From positions 74,407-138,406 of the forward strand of contig DATJIW010000054.1 in the NCBI GenBank assembly GCA_035492775.1: 64,000 nucleotides of DNA, given 5' to 3'. The notes below the pieces were generated by a model. It did no database searches. It saw nothing but the letters and a program-made list of their open reading frames with translations, and was not told the origin of the DNA. The stretch is from DATJFQ01 sp035492775 (GTDB lineage: Bacteria > Acidobacteriota > Vicinamibacteria > Vicinamibacterales > 2-12-FULL-66-21). The position numbers and the translations under genes were made by a program. Positions 24,728 through 33,204 of this stretch are shown here, in pieces (position 1 is the stretch's first letter; the number at the start of each line of letters is the position of its first letter).

Positions 24728-26382
24728 GGCAGCGCCATCTTAATCCAATCCGTAATCGCGGAGGCGACCTTCGGGCTGACCGTCTTGTCCTGCAGCGACC
24801 CGTACTCCGACACCTCACCTGTTGCCGCCGGTACGAGCAGATGATTGACGCCAGGAATGTGAACCACTTCCGGCGCGCGAACCTTCTTTCGTGCGCGTGC
24901 GAGGTCGGCCAGCTTGTCGGCCTGGTCCGGCGACACCTGCGCATCCAGATCGCCCTGGATGACGAGCAGCGGCTGATTGACCTTTTGCATCACACGAGCG
25001 GGATCGTACGCAAGGAAACTCCGGAACCAGGGAATGTCGGCCTGCTTCCGCAGTTCCGCTGGAATGCCCTCCCAGCCGGTGCCGGACAGCACTGCAGCCT
25101 GGATCTTCTTCTGCAGGTCGACTTTCGCCTGCTTATCCGCTTCACTGCTCGAGGACCGGTCGAGAAGATGCCGTTGCTGCTGAAGGATGAGATCCGCTCC
25201 CGAGACGCCTGGACCGGCGATGGACACGACCCCATCGATCTGTTTCTCGCGGGACGCCGCGAGCAGCGCCACGGCCGCACCTTCGCTATGGCCGACGACA
25301 ACGATGCGGCGAGGATCGACATCGGGACGCTTCGCGATCCATTTCACCGCCGCGACTGCGTCGTCTGCGTAGTCGTCGAGCGTGGCGGAGTCGGTGCGTC
25401 CGCCGCTCTGGCCGACGCCGCGTTTGTCGTATCGGAGCACCACCGCGCCATCTTTCGCAAGAGCGCCGGCGAGCTGCATGAAGATCTGGATCCCTGCAAC
25501 GGTTTCGTCACGGTCCGTCGGACCGGATCCTCCTATCAGCACGATGCCGGGGGAGCGCAGCCTGCCGGCAACCGCCGGCGGCGTGGTGACGGTGCCGGCG
25601 AGCGTGAAGCCATTGGCTGCTATCTGCACGTCCGAGTCGGTCGGATTTCTCGCAATCGAGGTGCGCACGGCGACACTCGACGCGTCATCGCGAACGACGA
25701 CGAGGCCGGCGCTCGGAATTTCGAAGCGCACGAGCCTCGCGCGATCGTCCACGATGACGATCGCGGCAACGTTTGCGCCGATGTTGGCAATCATGACGTC
25801 GTACCGGCGCGCGTTGATCGCGGAACCGCCGCCCGTCAGCGTCTGAGGCTGCACGGAATTCACCGTCAGCTTGATTTCTGCGGAGGGCGCCACGTAGAGA
25901 GGGAGGACGGCGCCGGCGTCGCTCGTCCAGAGTCGTGCCGCCAGCGCCTCGTACGCGCCCCAGAAATGGTTGGGCAGGACGATCGTTCTGGCGCTGGTCT
26001 GATCCTCTTTCGAAACTGTTTTGCCCTGCTGCGTGATCTCGTTGATGGCCGTCGTAGTCGTGAAGGACGTCGACAGCGCTACCGATGATTTCTGCTGGAT
26101 CGCCGCGATGCTGAGCTCGAGCGGCTGCCAGTCAGGCGAATACTTCATCTCGAACCGCGTGATCGTGAGATCGATCGGCGGCTCGATCCGGCCGCTCGAC
26201 GTAATGACCCAGCCCGATGCATCGCGCGCTACGGCGACCGTCTCGCGGCCGATCTGCTGTCCCTGAATCATGATTTTGAATGCGGCTTCGCCGGTCGCGG
26301 GGGCTCCCGCGGCCTGGGTCTGTGCGAACGCCGGCGCCGCGGCGAGGAGCGCCGCCGCCACGGCGGTACAATTGAAGGGCAT
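24724..26382 (-). CDS. Secreted alpha/beta hydrolase (serine esterase-like)
   Basis: The 552-residue protein has a Sec signal peptide (AAALLAAAPAFAQTQA). A beta-rich N-terminal domain of about 250 residues and a C-terminal alpha/beta hydrolase domain follow. The latter has the oxyanion region IVLIGGSGPTDRDE, the nucleophile elbow VVGHSEGA and a late His in HIPGVNHLLVPA. It resembles Gram-negative secreted peptidase/esterase-like hydrolases, and the substrate is unknown. It overlaps pntA by four bases and is divergent from the YgfZ gene. Confidence 0.85.
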   Translation of the reverse strand: MPFNCTAVAAALLAAAPAFAQTQAAGAPATGEAAFKIMIQGQQIGRETVAVARDASGWVITSSGRIEPPIDLTITRFEMKYSPDWQPLELSIAAIQQKSSVALSTSFTTTTAINEITQQGKTVSKEDQTSARTIVLPNHFWGAYEALAARLWTSDAGAVLPLYVAPSAEIKLTVNSVQPQTLTGGGSAINARRYDVMIANIGANVAAIVIVDDRARLVRFEIPSAGLVVVRDDASSVAVRTSIARNPTDSDVQIAANGFTLAGTVTTPPAVAGRLRSPGIVLIGGSGPTDRDETVAGIQIFMQLAGALAKDGAVVLRYDKRGVGQSGGRTDSATLDDYADDAVAAVKWIAKRPDVDPRRIVVVGHSEGAAVALLAASREKQIDGVVSIAGPGVSGADLILQQQRHLLDRSSSSEADKQAKVDLQKKIQAAVLSGTGWEGIPAELRKQADIPWFRSFLAYDPARVMQKVNQPLLVIQGDLDAQVSPDQADKLADLARARKKVRAPEVVHIPGVNHLLVPAATGEVSEYGSLQDKTVSPKVASAITDWIKMALP

Positions 26383-27290
26383 TGAGAAAGGATAACAGCA
26401 GAGCGTACGCTGCGTTGGCGACCGGGGCTGCCGTCGTGCGACGCCTGGACGTTGGTCGTCTGCTCGTGACCGGAGCCGATCGCCGCAGCTATCTTCAAGG
26501 CCTTCTCACGAACGACATCGAGGCGCTGACGGCCGGAACCGGCTGCTACGCCGCGATGCTCACCGCGCAGGGGCGGATGATCAGCGACATGTATGTCGAC
26601 GAGCTTGGCGAAGCCATTCTGTTGCGTGTGCCCGCGACGCTCGCCAGGCAGGTCCACGAGCATCTCGAACGATTCGTCTTCAGCGAAGACGTGCAGGTCG
26701 AAGACGTGACTGATGCGAGGGTGCAACTCGGGGTATATGGCCCGAATGCGGAGGCCGCCGCCACATCGCTGACTCCAGTCGAACGGCTCGCGCAGGACGA
26801 CCTTCCTGGCGTGGCGCTGATCGTTCCAGCGGACGAACTCGAGACGGCGCTGGCGGCCCTTGCCACAGAGGGCGCGATCGAAGCGACGCTCGACGACTTC
26901 GACGTCGCGCGCGTCGAAGCCGGCGTGCCCCGATTCGGCGTCGACATGGATTCCGCCACGATTCCGCTCGAGGCCGGCATCGAAGATCGCGCGATCTCGC
27001 GAACGAAGGGCTGCTATGTCGGCCAGGAAGTGATCGTGCGCGTGCTCGATCGCGGGCAAGGCCGTGTCGCCCGTCGGCTGGTGCAGCTCGTGTTCGATCC
27101 CGGCGCCCCCGTTCCCGTGCACGGCGCCATCGTCCATGCTGGCGATCGCGATGTCGGCCGCCTGACGAGCGCCGTTTTCTCGCCACGCGTCGACCGGGTC
27201 GTCGCGCTCGCGTACGTGCATCGCGAATTCGCGTCGGCCGATGCCGTCGTGGTCGTCGACGGCGCTCGCGCAACCGTGCGCGGTGATTGA
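26382..27290 (+). CDS. ygfZ: Folate-binding YgfZ/GcvT-like protein
   Basis: This 302-residue GcvT-fold protein is linked in other bacteria to maturation or repair of certain iron-sulfur enzymes. The diagnostic motif KGCYVGQEVI, with the conserved Cys, is near residue 210. The N-terminal TGADRRSYLQGLLTNDIEAL fits the aminomethyltransferase fold. The start is uncertain: the earliest candidate is TTG at 26382, which shares bases with the divergent hydrolase ATG. Confidence 0.88.
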   Translation: MRKDNSRAYAALATGAAVVRRLDVGRLLVTGADRRSYLQGLLTNDIEALTAGTGCYAAMLTAQGRMISDMYVDELGEAILLRVPATLARQVHEHLERFVFSEDVQVEDVTDARVQLGVYGPNAEAAATSLTPVERLAQDDLPGVALIVPADELETALAALATEGAIEATLDDFDVARVEAGVPRFGVDMDSATIPLEAGIEDRAISRTKGCYVGQEVIVRVLDRGQGRVARRLVQLVFDPGAPVPVHGAIVHAGDRDVGRLTSAVFSPRVDRVVALAYVHREFASADAVVVVDGARATVRGD

Positions 27291-27300
27291 GAGTCGACGG

Positions 27301-27690
27301 TCAGCGCTGCTGCAGCAGGAGGGCGATCAGTTCGTCGTCGGCAGGGGGAAACCGTAGCGTGGCGAGTTCGGCGCGCGGCACCCACCGCATCTGCTGCCCC
27401 AGCTGAGGTTCCGGATCGCCGCGCAGACGGCATCGCACGAAGTGCAGCTCGATGGTGCGTTCCGGGTATTCGTGCGTGACAGCGAGAAGCTCTCTGCCGA
27501 CGTCGGCATCGGCCGCCAGTTCTTCGATCAGCTCGCGCCGAAGGCATTCCTCGAGCGATTCGCCGTCCTCGCATTTGCCGCCGGGGAACTCCCAGTACCC
27601 TTCGAGGTGCACGCCCCTTTGCCGCTGCGTGATCAGGTAGCAGCCGTCGCGCTCGATGACCGCCGCGCCGACGACGAGGCGCGGGCGCAT
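27301..27690 (-). CDS. mutT: MutT-type Nudix (8-oxo-dGTP) pyrophosphatase
   Basis: The 129-residue protein (start at 27690) has a complete Nudix box, GGKCEDGESLEECLRRELIE followed by EL. The surrounding pattern (ITQRQRGVHLEGYWEFPGG) is typical of the MutT/8-oxo-dGTPase group. An ATG at 27753 in the same frame would add 21 residues, but the start at 27690 overlaps the mutY stop (TGATG), the usual coupling here. Co-expression with mutY makes a GO-type oxidised-guanine defence pair. Confidence 0.85.
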   Translation of the reverse strand: MRPRLVVGAAVIERDGCYLITQRQRGVHLEGYWEFPGGKCEDGESLEECLRRELIEELAADADVGRELLAVTHEYPERTIELHFVRCRLRGDPEPQLGQQMRWVPRAELATLRFPPADDELIALLLQQR

Positions 27691-28388
27691 CAGGCGGACG
27701 ACTTCGATTTCCGCGCCGCCGTTTTGGCGGCGCAGTCCGGCCGCATGGGACACTCATCGCACGCTGGATTGCGCGCGGTGCAGACGGTCGCGCCGAAATC
27801 CATGAGGGCCTGATTGAAATCGAAGACGTTCGATCTCGGCAGGACCGTTCGCGAGACGGTCCAGAGGTGTCGTTTCATCGCGTGAGCCCTGGGATCTCCT
27901 TCTCCGACGAAGACGCGAAACAGAACCCTGGCGACGTTCGTGTCGAGGATCGCCGCGCGCTGTCCAAATGCGAAGCTGCGCACGGCGCCGGCCGTGTACT
28001 CGCCGATGCCCTTGAACGACAGCAGCGTCTCATGATCGGACGGCAGCTCGCCGCCGTAGCGGGCGACCGACTCGCGGGCGATTGACTGCAGGCGCCGCGG
28101 CCGGATGTTGTAACCCAGCGGACGCCAGGTCATGGCGACGTCGGATTCTTCGGCGCCTGCGAGCGCCTCCAGCGTCGGATACTTCCCCAGCCACTCGTGA
28201 TACTTCGGTATCACCCGGTCGACCTGCGTCTGCTGAAGCATCACTTCGGAGACGAGGATGTGATAGGGATCGCGCGTACGACGCCACGGGAGATCGCGTC
28301 CGTTTCTGCGGTACCAGGCGAGCAGCCGCCGCCGGAACCGCTGGCGCGCCGCGGGCACTTCGTGTCGGGCACCTCTGATACTCTTCAA
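27690..28388 (-). CDS. mutY: A/G-specific adenine glycosylase, short form
   Basis: MutY removes adenine mispaired with 8-oxoguanine. The 232-residue protein has the catalytic Glu in SEVMLQQTQVDRV, the helix-hairpin-helix FKGIGEYTAGAV, the catalytic Asp in LDTNVARV and the 4Fe-4S set CTARNPACDECPMRPDC. Typical MutY is about 350 residues, with a C-terminal Nudix-like domain that reads 8-oxoG. That domain is absent here, and a separate Nudix gene follows. The start is TTG at 28388, with GTG at 28358 as an alternative. Confidence 0.88.
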   Translation of the reverse strand: MKSIRGARHEVPAARQRFRRRLLAWYRRNGRDLPWRRTRDPYHILVSEVMLQQTQVDRVIPKYHEWLGKYPTLEALAGAEESDVAMTWRPLGYNIRPRRLQSIARESVARYGGELPSDHETLLSFKGIGEYTAGAVRSFAFGQRAAILDTNVARVLFRVFVGEGDPRAHAMKRHLWTVSRTVLPRSNVFDFNQALMDFGATVCTARNPACDECPMRPDCAAKTAARKSKSSA

Positions 28389-28393
28389 AGCAG

Positions 28394-28948
28394 GTGAAAA
28401 TCTACACCAGGACCGGCGACAGCGGAGAAACCGGTCTCTTCGACGGCACCCGCGTCCCGAAGGACGATCTGCGCGTCGCCGCTTATGGCGACGTCGACGA
28501 GCTCAACGCCTGGATCGGGTTCGTTCGGGCGACGATCGAGGACGGCGAGCTGCGCGTTATGCTCGAAAACATTCAACGCGATCTGTTTGCGATCGGCGCC
28601 CGGCTGGCCGACCCGCAGCACAGGATTGCCGATCGGGTCACGAAAGCCGCGGCCGTCAGCGACAACGACATCAGTCGTCTCGAGCAGTGGATCGATGCGC
28701 TCGACACCGGACTGCCGCCGCTTCGCCGTTTCATCCTGGCCGGCGGATCTCCGGCCGGTGCGGCGCTGCACGTTGCCCGCACCGTCTGCCGGCGCGCTGA
28801 GCGTGCGATGGTGACACTCGAGCGCGCGCATGGCTCCGCGGCGTTCGAGCCGCCGCTTCTCGTCTACGTCAATCGTCTGTCCGACCTGCTCTTCACGATG
28901 GCGCGGGCTGCCAACCGACGGAGCGGCGCGACCGAGCTCGAGTGGTGA
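28394..28948 (+). CDS. PduO-type cob(I)alamin adenosyltransferase
   Basis: This 184-residue enzyme transfers the 5'-deoxyadenosyl group of ATP to cob(I)alamin. It shows the N-terminal ATP motif YTRTGDSGETGLFDGTRVPK, YGDVDELNAWIG and the C-terminal signature CRRAERAMV plus YVNRLSDLLFTMAR. It begins at GTG six bases from the divergent mutY and overlaps hpnC by seven bases. No cobalamin riboswitch could be seen, since the upstream space is too short. Confidence 0.93.
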   Translation: MKIYTRTGDSGETGLFDGTRVPKDDLRVAAYGDVDELNAWIGFVRATIEDGELRVMLENIQRDLFAIGARLADPQHRIADRVTKAAAVSDNDISRLEQWIDALDTGLPPLRRFILAGGSPAGAALHVARTVCRRAERAMVTLERAHGSAAFEPPLLVYVNRLSDLLFTMARAANRRSGATELEW

Positions 28949-29829
28949 CGCCGCAGGAGTACTGCGAGGCGCTCGCGCGCGGCCATTACGAGAACTTCCC
29001 GGTCGCGTCGCGGCTGCTGCCGTCTGCCATGCGGCCGCACGTCGCCGCGGTCTACGCGTTCGCGCGAATCGCGGACGATCTGGCAGACGAGGGACGCGCG
29101 GCGCCCGCCGACCGTCTCGCGGCGCTCGACGCGTGGGAGCGGCGCCTGGTGGCGACGACATCGGGCCAGCCGGATCCGGGCGGTCCGCATCCGCTCGTTC
29201 TTGCGGCAATCCGCGAGACGGCTCGCGTCTGCGATTTGCCGGTGTCGCTGCTGACGGATCTTCTCAGCGCCTTCAAGCAGGACGTGGCCGTCGTTCGATA
29301 CGCGACTTGGTCGTCGCTGCTCGATTACTGCCGCCGGTCGGCCAACCCCGTCGGCCGCCTCGTCCTGAGGATTGCCGGCCATCGCGATCCGCGCCTCGAC
29401 GCCGCGTCCGACGATGTGTGCACGGCGCTGCAGCTGACGAACTTCTGGCAGGATCTCGAGCGCGACTGGCAGAAGGGCCGCGTCTACGTCCCGGCGGAGA
29501 TTTCGGTCGCAGCCGGTGCGCGCGAAGAGGACCTCGGCAAGGACAGACTCACCCCGCAGTGGCGCTCGGCGCTGGAGGAGTGCACCCGTCGCACACGCGT
29601 TCTGTTTTCCACCGGCCGGGCGGTATGCGACGGAGTCAGCGGGCGACTGATGTGGGAATTGCGCGCGACATGGCTAGGCGGCAGCCGCATTCTCGATGGG
29701 CTGGAACGTGTGCAGTTCGACGTGTTCGCGCACAGGCCCGCCCTCGGGGCGGCCGACGTGCTGCCAATCGCGTGGCAGGCGCTGACGTGGCGCAGGACGG
29801 TCATCGCCGCCCGCGCCGTGGCCAACTGA
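28942..29829 (+). CDS. hpnC: Hydroxysqualene synthase-type prenyltransferase
   Basis: HpnC converts presqualene diphosphate to hydroxysqualene in the bacterial three-enzyme squalene route. The 295-residue squalene/phytoene synthase-fold protein has the Asp-rich AYAFARIADDLADEG, TDLLSAFKQD and the second site LTNFWQDLERDWQKGRVYVP. It starts at GTG (28942, or the next codon) and lies directly before hpnD and hpnE, which fixes the C assignment. Confidence 0.9.
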   Translation: MVTPQEYCEALARGHYENFPVASRLLPSAMRPHVAAVYAFARIADDLADEGRAAPADRLAALDAWERRLVATTSGQPDPGGPHPLVLAAIRETARVCDLPVSLLTDLLSAFKQDVAVVRYATWSSLLDYCRRSANPVGRLVLRIAGHRDPRLDAASDDVCTALQLTNFWQDLERDWQKGRVYVPAEISVAAGAREEDLGKDRLTPQWRSALEECTRRTRVLFSTGRAVCDGVSGRLMWELRATWLGGSRILDGLERVQFDVFAHRPALGAADVLPIAWQALTWRRTVIAARAVAN

Positions 29830-29830
29830 C

Positions 29831-30664
29831 GTGGCCCGCGACACCAACTTCTATTACTCGTTCCTGGTCCTGCCGGCGCGGAAACGCAACGCGATCGTCG
29901 CGGTTTGGGACTTCTGCCGGGCCGTGGACGATGCCGTAGACGAGGCGGCGTCGGGCGATCAGGGAGCGGAGCGGATTGCGATGTGGCGCGCCGAGCTCTC
30001 GCGCTGCTTCGACGGCGCACGTCCTGAGACTCCCCAGGGGATTACACTCCAGCCGTACATCCGCGAGTTCAACCTGCCGCGCACGGCGTTCGACGCACTG
30101 ATCGAAGGCGTCGAGATGGATCTGCGCACCGTGCGATACGAGACGTTTGCGGAGCTGTACGAGTACTGCATCCGCGTCGCGTCCGCCGTCGGCCTGATCT
30201 GCGTCGAGATCTTCGGATATCGCAACCCGGCGACGCGCCAGTACGCCACCGATCTCGGTGTCGCGCTGCAGCTGACGAACATCCTTCGCGACGTCCCGAC
30301 GGACCTTGCGCGCGGCCGCGTGTATGTTCCGACGGAAGATCTCTCGCGACACGGCTGCACCGAGGCAGATCTGCGGCGCGAAGCGGAACACAGCGGCGGG
30401 GTGCGTTCCAGTGAGGTCAAGCGTCTCCTCGCATTCGAGGCGCAGCGCGCCCGTGAGTACTACGCCCGCGCCGCGGCCGTGCTCCCGTCGGAGGACGCCA
30501 GGAGGATGGTGGCTGCCGAGATCATGGGAGCCATATACCAGGCGATCCTCGAACGCATCGAGGCGTCAGGCTATGACGTCTTCAGCAGCGTCATTCGCAT
30601 CCCGAGGCCCCGCCGTGCGCTGATCGCCGCCTCCACGTGGGCGCGCGTCCTGCTGGGCCTGTGA
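29831..30664 (+). CDS. hpnD: Presqualene diphosphate synthase
   Basis: HpnD condenses two farnesyl diphosphates to presqualene diphosphate. The 277-residue protein has both Asp-rich motifs, DFCRAVDDAVDE and LTNILRDVPTDLARGRVYVP, and the helix EGVEMDLRTVRYETF. It starts with GTG one base after the hpnC stop. The order C-D-E matches known squalene operons. The product may feed hopanoid synthesis, but no squalene-hopene cyclase is in the window. Confidence 0.93.
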   Translation: MARDTNFYYSFLVLPARKRNAIVAVWDFCRAVDDAVDEAASGDQGAERIAMWRAELSRCFDGARPETPQGITLQPYIREFNLPRTAFDALIEGVEMDLRTVRYETFAELYEYCIRVASAVGLICVEIFGYRNPATRQYATDLGVALQLTNILRDVPTDLARGRVYVPTEDLSRHGCTEADLRREAEHSGGVRSSEVKRLLAFEAQRAREYYARAAAVLPSEDARRMVAAEIMGAIYQAILERIEASGYDVFSSVIRIPRPRRALIAASTWARVLLGL

Positions 30665-30666
30665 CG

Positions 30667-31992
30667 ATGAGCGACGACCGGTTCGACGTCGCGGTCATCG
30701 GCGGCGGCGTCGCGGGTCTCGCCGCGGCCACGGCACTTGCCGAAAGCGGCCGTCGCGTCGTCGTTCTCGAAGCTCGCGGACAGCTGGGCGGGCGGGCGAC
30801 GGCGTTCGTGGACCGCGAGACCGGAGAAGTCGTGGACAACGGCCAGCACGTCCTGTTTGGCTGTTACCACGAGACGTTCAAACTGCTGCGGCGCATCGGC
30901 GCCGAATCGCACGTCACCGTACAACGGTCGCTGACGATTCCCTTCATCGCGCCCGACGGTACCCGTTCGGTCCTGCGGTGCCCGCGTCTGCCGTCGCCGT
31001 TCCATCTGCTTGCTGGCGTCCTTGGGTGGGGGGCGCTTCCGTGGCGTGAGCGCCTGAGCGTTCTTCGCCTCGCGCCGGTGCTGATCAGGCGACGGCCGGG
31101 GTCAGACCCCGGCCGGTCGGTTACAGACTGGCTGACGCAGCATGGCCAGCGGGGCAGGATCCGAAGCTGGCTCTGGGAGCCGCTGGCGGTCGCCGCGCTG
31201 AATCAGTCGCCGGACGAGGCGTCCGCGCACGCGTTCCTCAGCGTATTGGCGGGGTTGTTTGGTCCGGATCCGAACGACGCGGCGCTGGTGCTGCCCTCTC
31301 GTCCGCTGAACGAGATGTACGCCGTGCCGGCGAAACGCTACATAGAGGAACGGAAGGGCAGCGTACATCTCCACGCTCTGGCGCGCGTCCATGTCGGCGA
31401 CGGCGCCGTGAACGGAATCGACGTACGTGGCGAGCGCCTCGAGGCCGACCGCGTCATCGCTGCGGTCCCGTGGTTCGCGCTCGAGCCGCTGATCGTCGGC
31501 GATACCACGCCGATCACGCCGTTGCTGAACGCCGCGTCCGCCATGACGTCGAAGCCGATCGTCACCGTGAACCTTTGGTACGACCGGACCGTCATGGACG
31601 ACGTGTTCGTCGGATTGCCCGAGCGCAGCATGCAATGGGTATTCGACAAGCGGCAGGCGTTCGGAGAGCGCGCATCCCATCTCTCGCTCGTGTCGAGCGG
31701 TGCCGACGCGCTCGTTGCTCGCGATAACGCGTCGCTCATCGCCCTTGCGGCCGAGGAGGTCTGGCAGTCAATCCCCGGCGCGAGAGACGCCAGGATGCTG
31801 CGTGGTACCGTCGTCCGCGAAAGACGTGCGACTTTCTCGCTCGCGCCGGGCGAACCGCAACGACCCGGCGGTCGCACGGCCATCAAAGGACTCTTTCTGG
31901 CCGGCGATTGGATCGATACGGGTCTTCCAGGGACAATCGAGAGTGCGGCGCTCGCCGGGCACCGCGCCGCGACCGCGGTTCTGGGCGAATGA
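30667..31992 (+). CDS. hpnE: Squalene-forming FAD oxidoreductase
   Basis: HpnE reduces hydroxysqualene to squalene. The 441-residue flavoprotein of the phytoene-desaturase type has the dinucleotide fold VAVIGGGVAGLAAATALAE with LGGRATAF and the C-terminal FAD motif LFLAGDWIDTGLPGTIESA. A perfect palindrome of the GGGGTCAGACCCC kind lies in frame at 31093-31115 and encodes the stretch RRPGSDPGRS. I chose the ATG at 30667, three bases after hpnD. Confidence 0.92.
   Translation: MSDDRFDVAVIGGGVAGLAAATALAESGRRVVVLEARGQLGGRATAFVDRETGEVVDNGQHVLFGCYHETFKLLRRIGAESHVTVQRSLTIPFIAPDGTRSVLRCPRLPSPFHLLAGVLGWGALPWRERLSVLRLAPVLIRRRPGSDPGRSVTDWLTQHGQRGRIRSWLWEPLAVAALNQSPDEASAHAFLSVLAGLFGPDPNDAALVLPSRPLNEMYAVPAKRYIEERKGSVHLHALARVHVGDGAVNGIDVRGERLEADRVIAAVPWFALEPLIVGDTTPITPLLNAASAMTSKPIVTVNLWYDRTVMDDVFVGLPERSMQWVFDKRQAFGERASHLSLVSSGADALVARDNASLIALAAEEVWQSIPGARDARMLRGTVVRERRATFSLAPGEPQRPGGRTAIKGLFLAGDWIDTGLPGTIESAALAGHRAATAVLGE
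31093..31115. repeat. REP-like palindrome inside hpnE
   Basis: Two perfect 11-base arms, CGGCCGGGGTC and its complement, flank a single A, giving the core GGGGTCAGACCCC. Such cores resemble the REP-like palindromes scattered in many Acidobacteria and Deltaproteobacteria. It keeps the hpnE reading frame and sits in a loop-like, variable part of the protein. Confidence 0.65.
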
Positions 31993-32006
31993 CCGCTGCG
32001 AGATAA

Positions 32007-33170
32007 ATGACTTCTGTCGTCGTTCACTATCAGGAGATCGCGCTCAAGGGGAAGAACCGTCCGTGGTTCGTCGCACGGCTCGCACGCAACCTGCGTGCGG
32101 CGCTGGCCGACGTCGGCGTGCGTGACGTCCGCGTGCTGATGGGGCGAATCGAGGTCGCGCTCGGGCCCGACACGAGCTGGCCCGCCGTGCGCGATCGGCT
32201 GGAGTTGGTGTTCGGCGTCGCCAACTTCGCGCGCGCGGGCCGCGCCCCGCTCGACGTGGATGCGATTGCCGGTGCGATTCTCGAGGATCTCGGCGATACG
32301 CAGGCGGCGACATTCAGGGTCTCGGCGCGCCGCGCGGACAAACGGTTTCCACTGACGTCGCCGCAGATCGAGCGCGAAGTCGGCGGCCGCATCAAGGAAG
32401 CGCGAGGCTGGACCGTCGATCTCGACGAACCCGCGTTCACGATTTACGTCGAAGCGCTGACCAACGAGGCGTTCTACTTCTTCGGCAAGGAGCGCGGCGC
32501 CGGCGGACTGCCGGCAGGGAGCAGCGGCCGCGTTGCCTGCCTGCTGTCGGGCGGCATCGATTCGCCGGTCGCGGCGTGGCGCATGATGCGCCGCGGTTGC
32601 CGCGCATTGTTCGTCCACTTTCACAGCTATCCGATCCTGTCGCGTGCGTCGCAGGACAAAGCGCGCGAGCTGACGTCGCTGCTGACGCGGTATCAGTACG
32701 AGTCGCGGCTGGCGCTCGTTCCTTTCGGCCAGATTCAGCAGCGCGTCGTCCTCGCTGTGGCGCCGCCGCTTCGTGTCGTGATCTACCGGCGTCTGATGAT
32801 GCGCATCGCCGAGCGGATCGCGCGCGAGCATCGGGCAACAGCGCTCGTCACGGGCGAGGCTGTCGGACAGGTCGCGTCGCAAACGCTCGACAACCTCGCA
32901 AACATCAACGACGTCGTGTCGCTGCCCGTCCTGCGTCCGCTGGTCGGAATGGACAAGGACGAGATCATGCTCGAGGCGCGTCGGCTCGGCACGTATCCCA
33001 TTTCGATTATTCCCGATCAGGACTGCTGCACGCTGTTCACGCCACGTCATCCGGCGACCAGAGCGCGCCGGTCGGACGTCGAAGCGGCGGAGCAGTGGCT
33101 GCCGATCGACGATATCGTCCAGCAGGCGTGCGGCGAAGCGGCCTGGGAGGCGTTCCGGTTTCCCCGGTGA
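32007..33170 (+). CDS. thiI: tRNA 4-thiouridine synthase
   Basis: ThiI adenylates and thiolates U8 of tRNA. The 387-residue protein has an N-terminal ferredoxin-like/THUMP region (to about 165), a PP-loop LLSGGIDSPVAAWRMM near 175, and the family motif DQDCCTLFTPRHPATRA near 340. It lacks the C-terminal rhodanese domain of the E. coli protein, like many bacterial ThiI proteins, so the sulfur donor arrangement differs. It lies 14 bases after hpnE. Confidence 0.93.
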   Translation: MTSVVVHYQEIALKGKNRPWFVARLARNLRAALADVGVRDVRVLMGRIEVALGPDTSWPAVRDRLELVFGVANFARAGRAPLDVDAIAGAILEDLGDTQAATFRVSARRADKRFPLTSPQIEREVGGRIKEARGWTVDLDEPAFTIYVEALTNEAFYFFGKERGAGGLPAGSSGRVACLLSGGIDSPVAAWRMMRRGCRALFVHFHSYPILSRASQDKARELTSLLTRYQYESRLALVPFGQIQQRVVLAVAPPLRVVIYRRLMMRIAERIAREHRATALVTGEAVGQVASQTLDNLANINDVVSLPVLRPLVGMDKDEIMLEARRLGTYPISIIPDQDCCTLFTPRHPATRARRSDVEAAEQWLPIDDIVQQACGEAAWEAFRFPR

Positions 33171-33204
33171 GTTGAGGATAGAATCGGCGGGGAGGAGACA
33201 GGCC

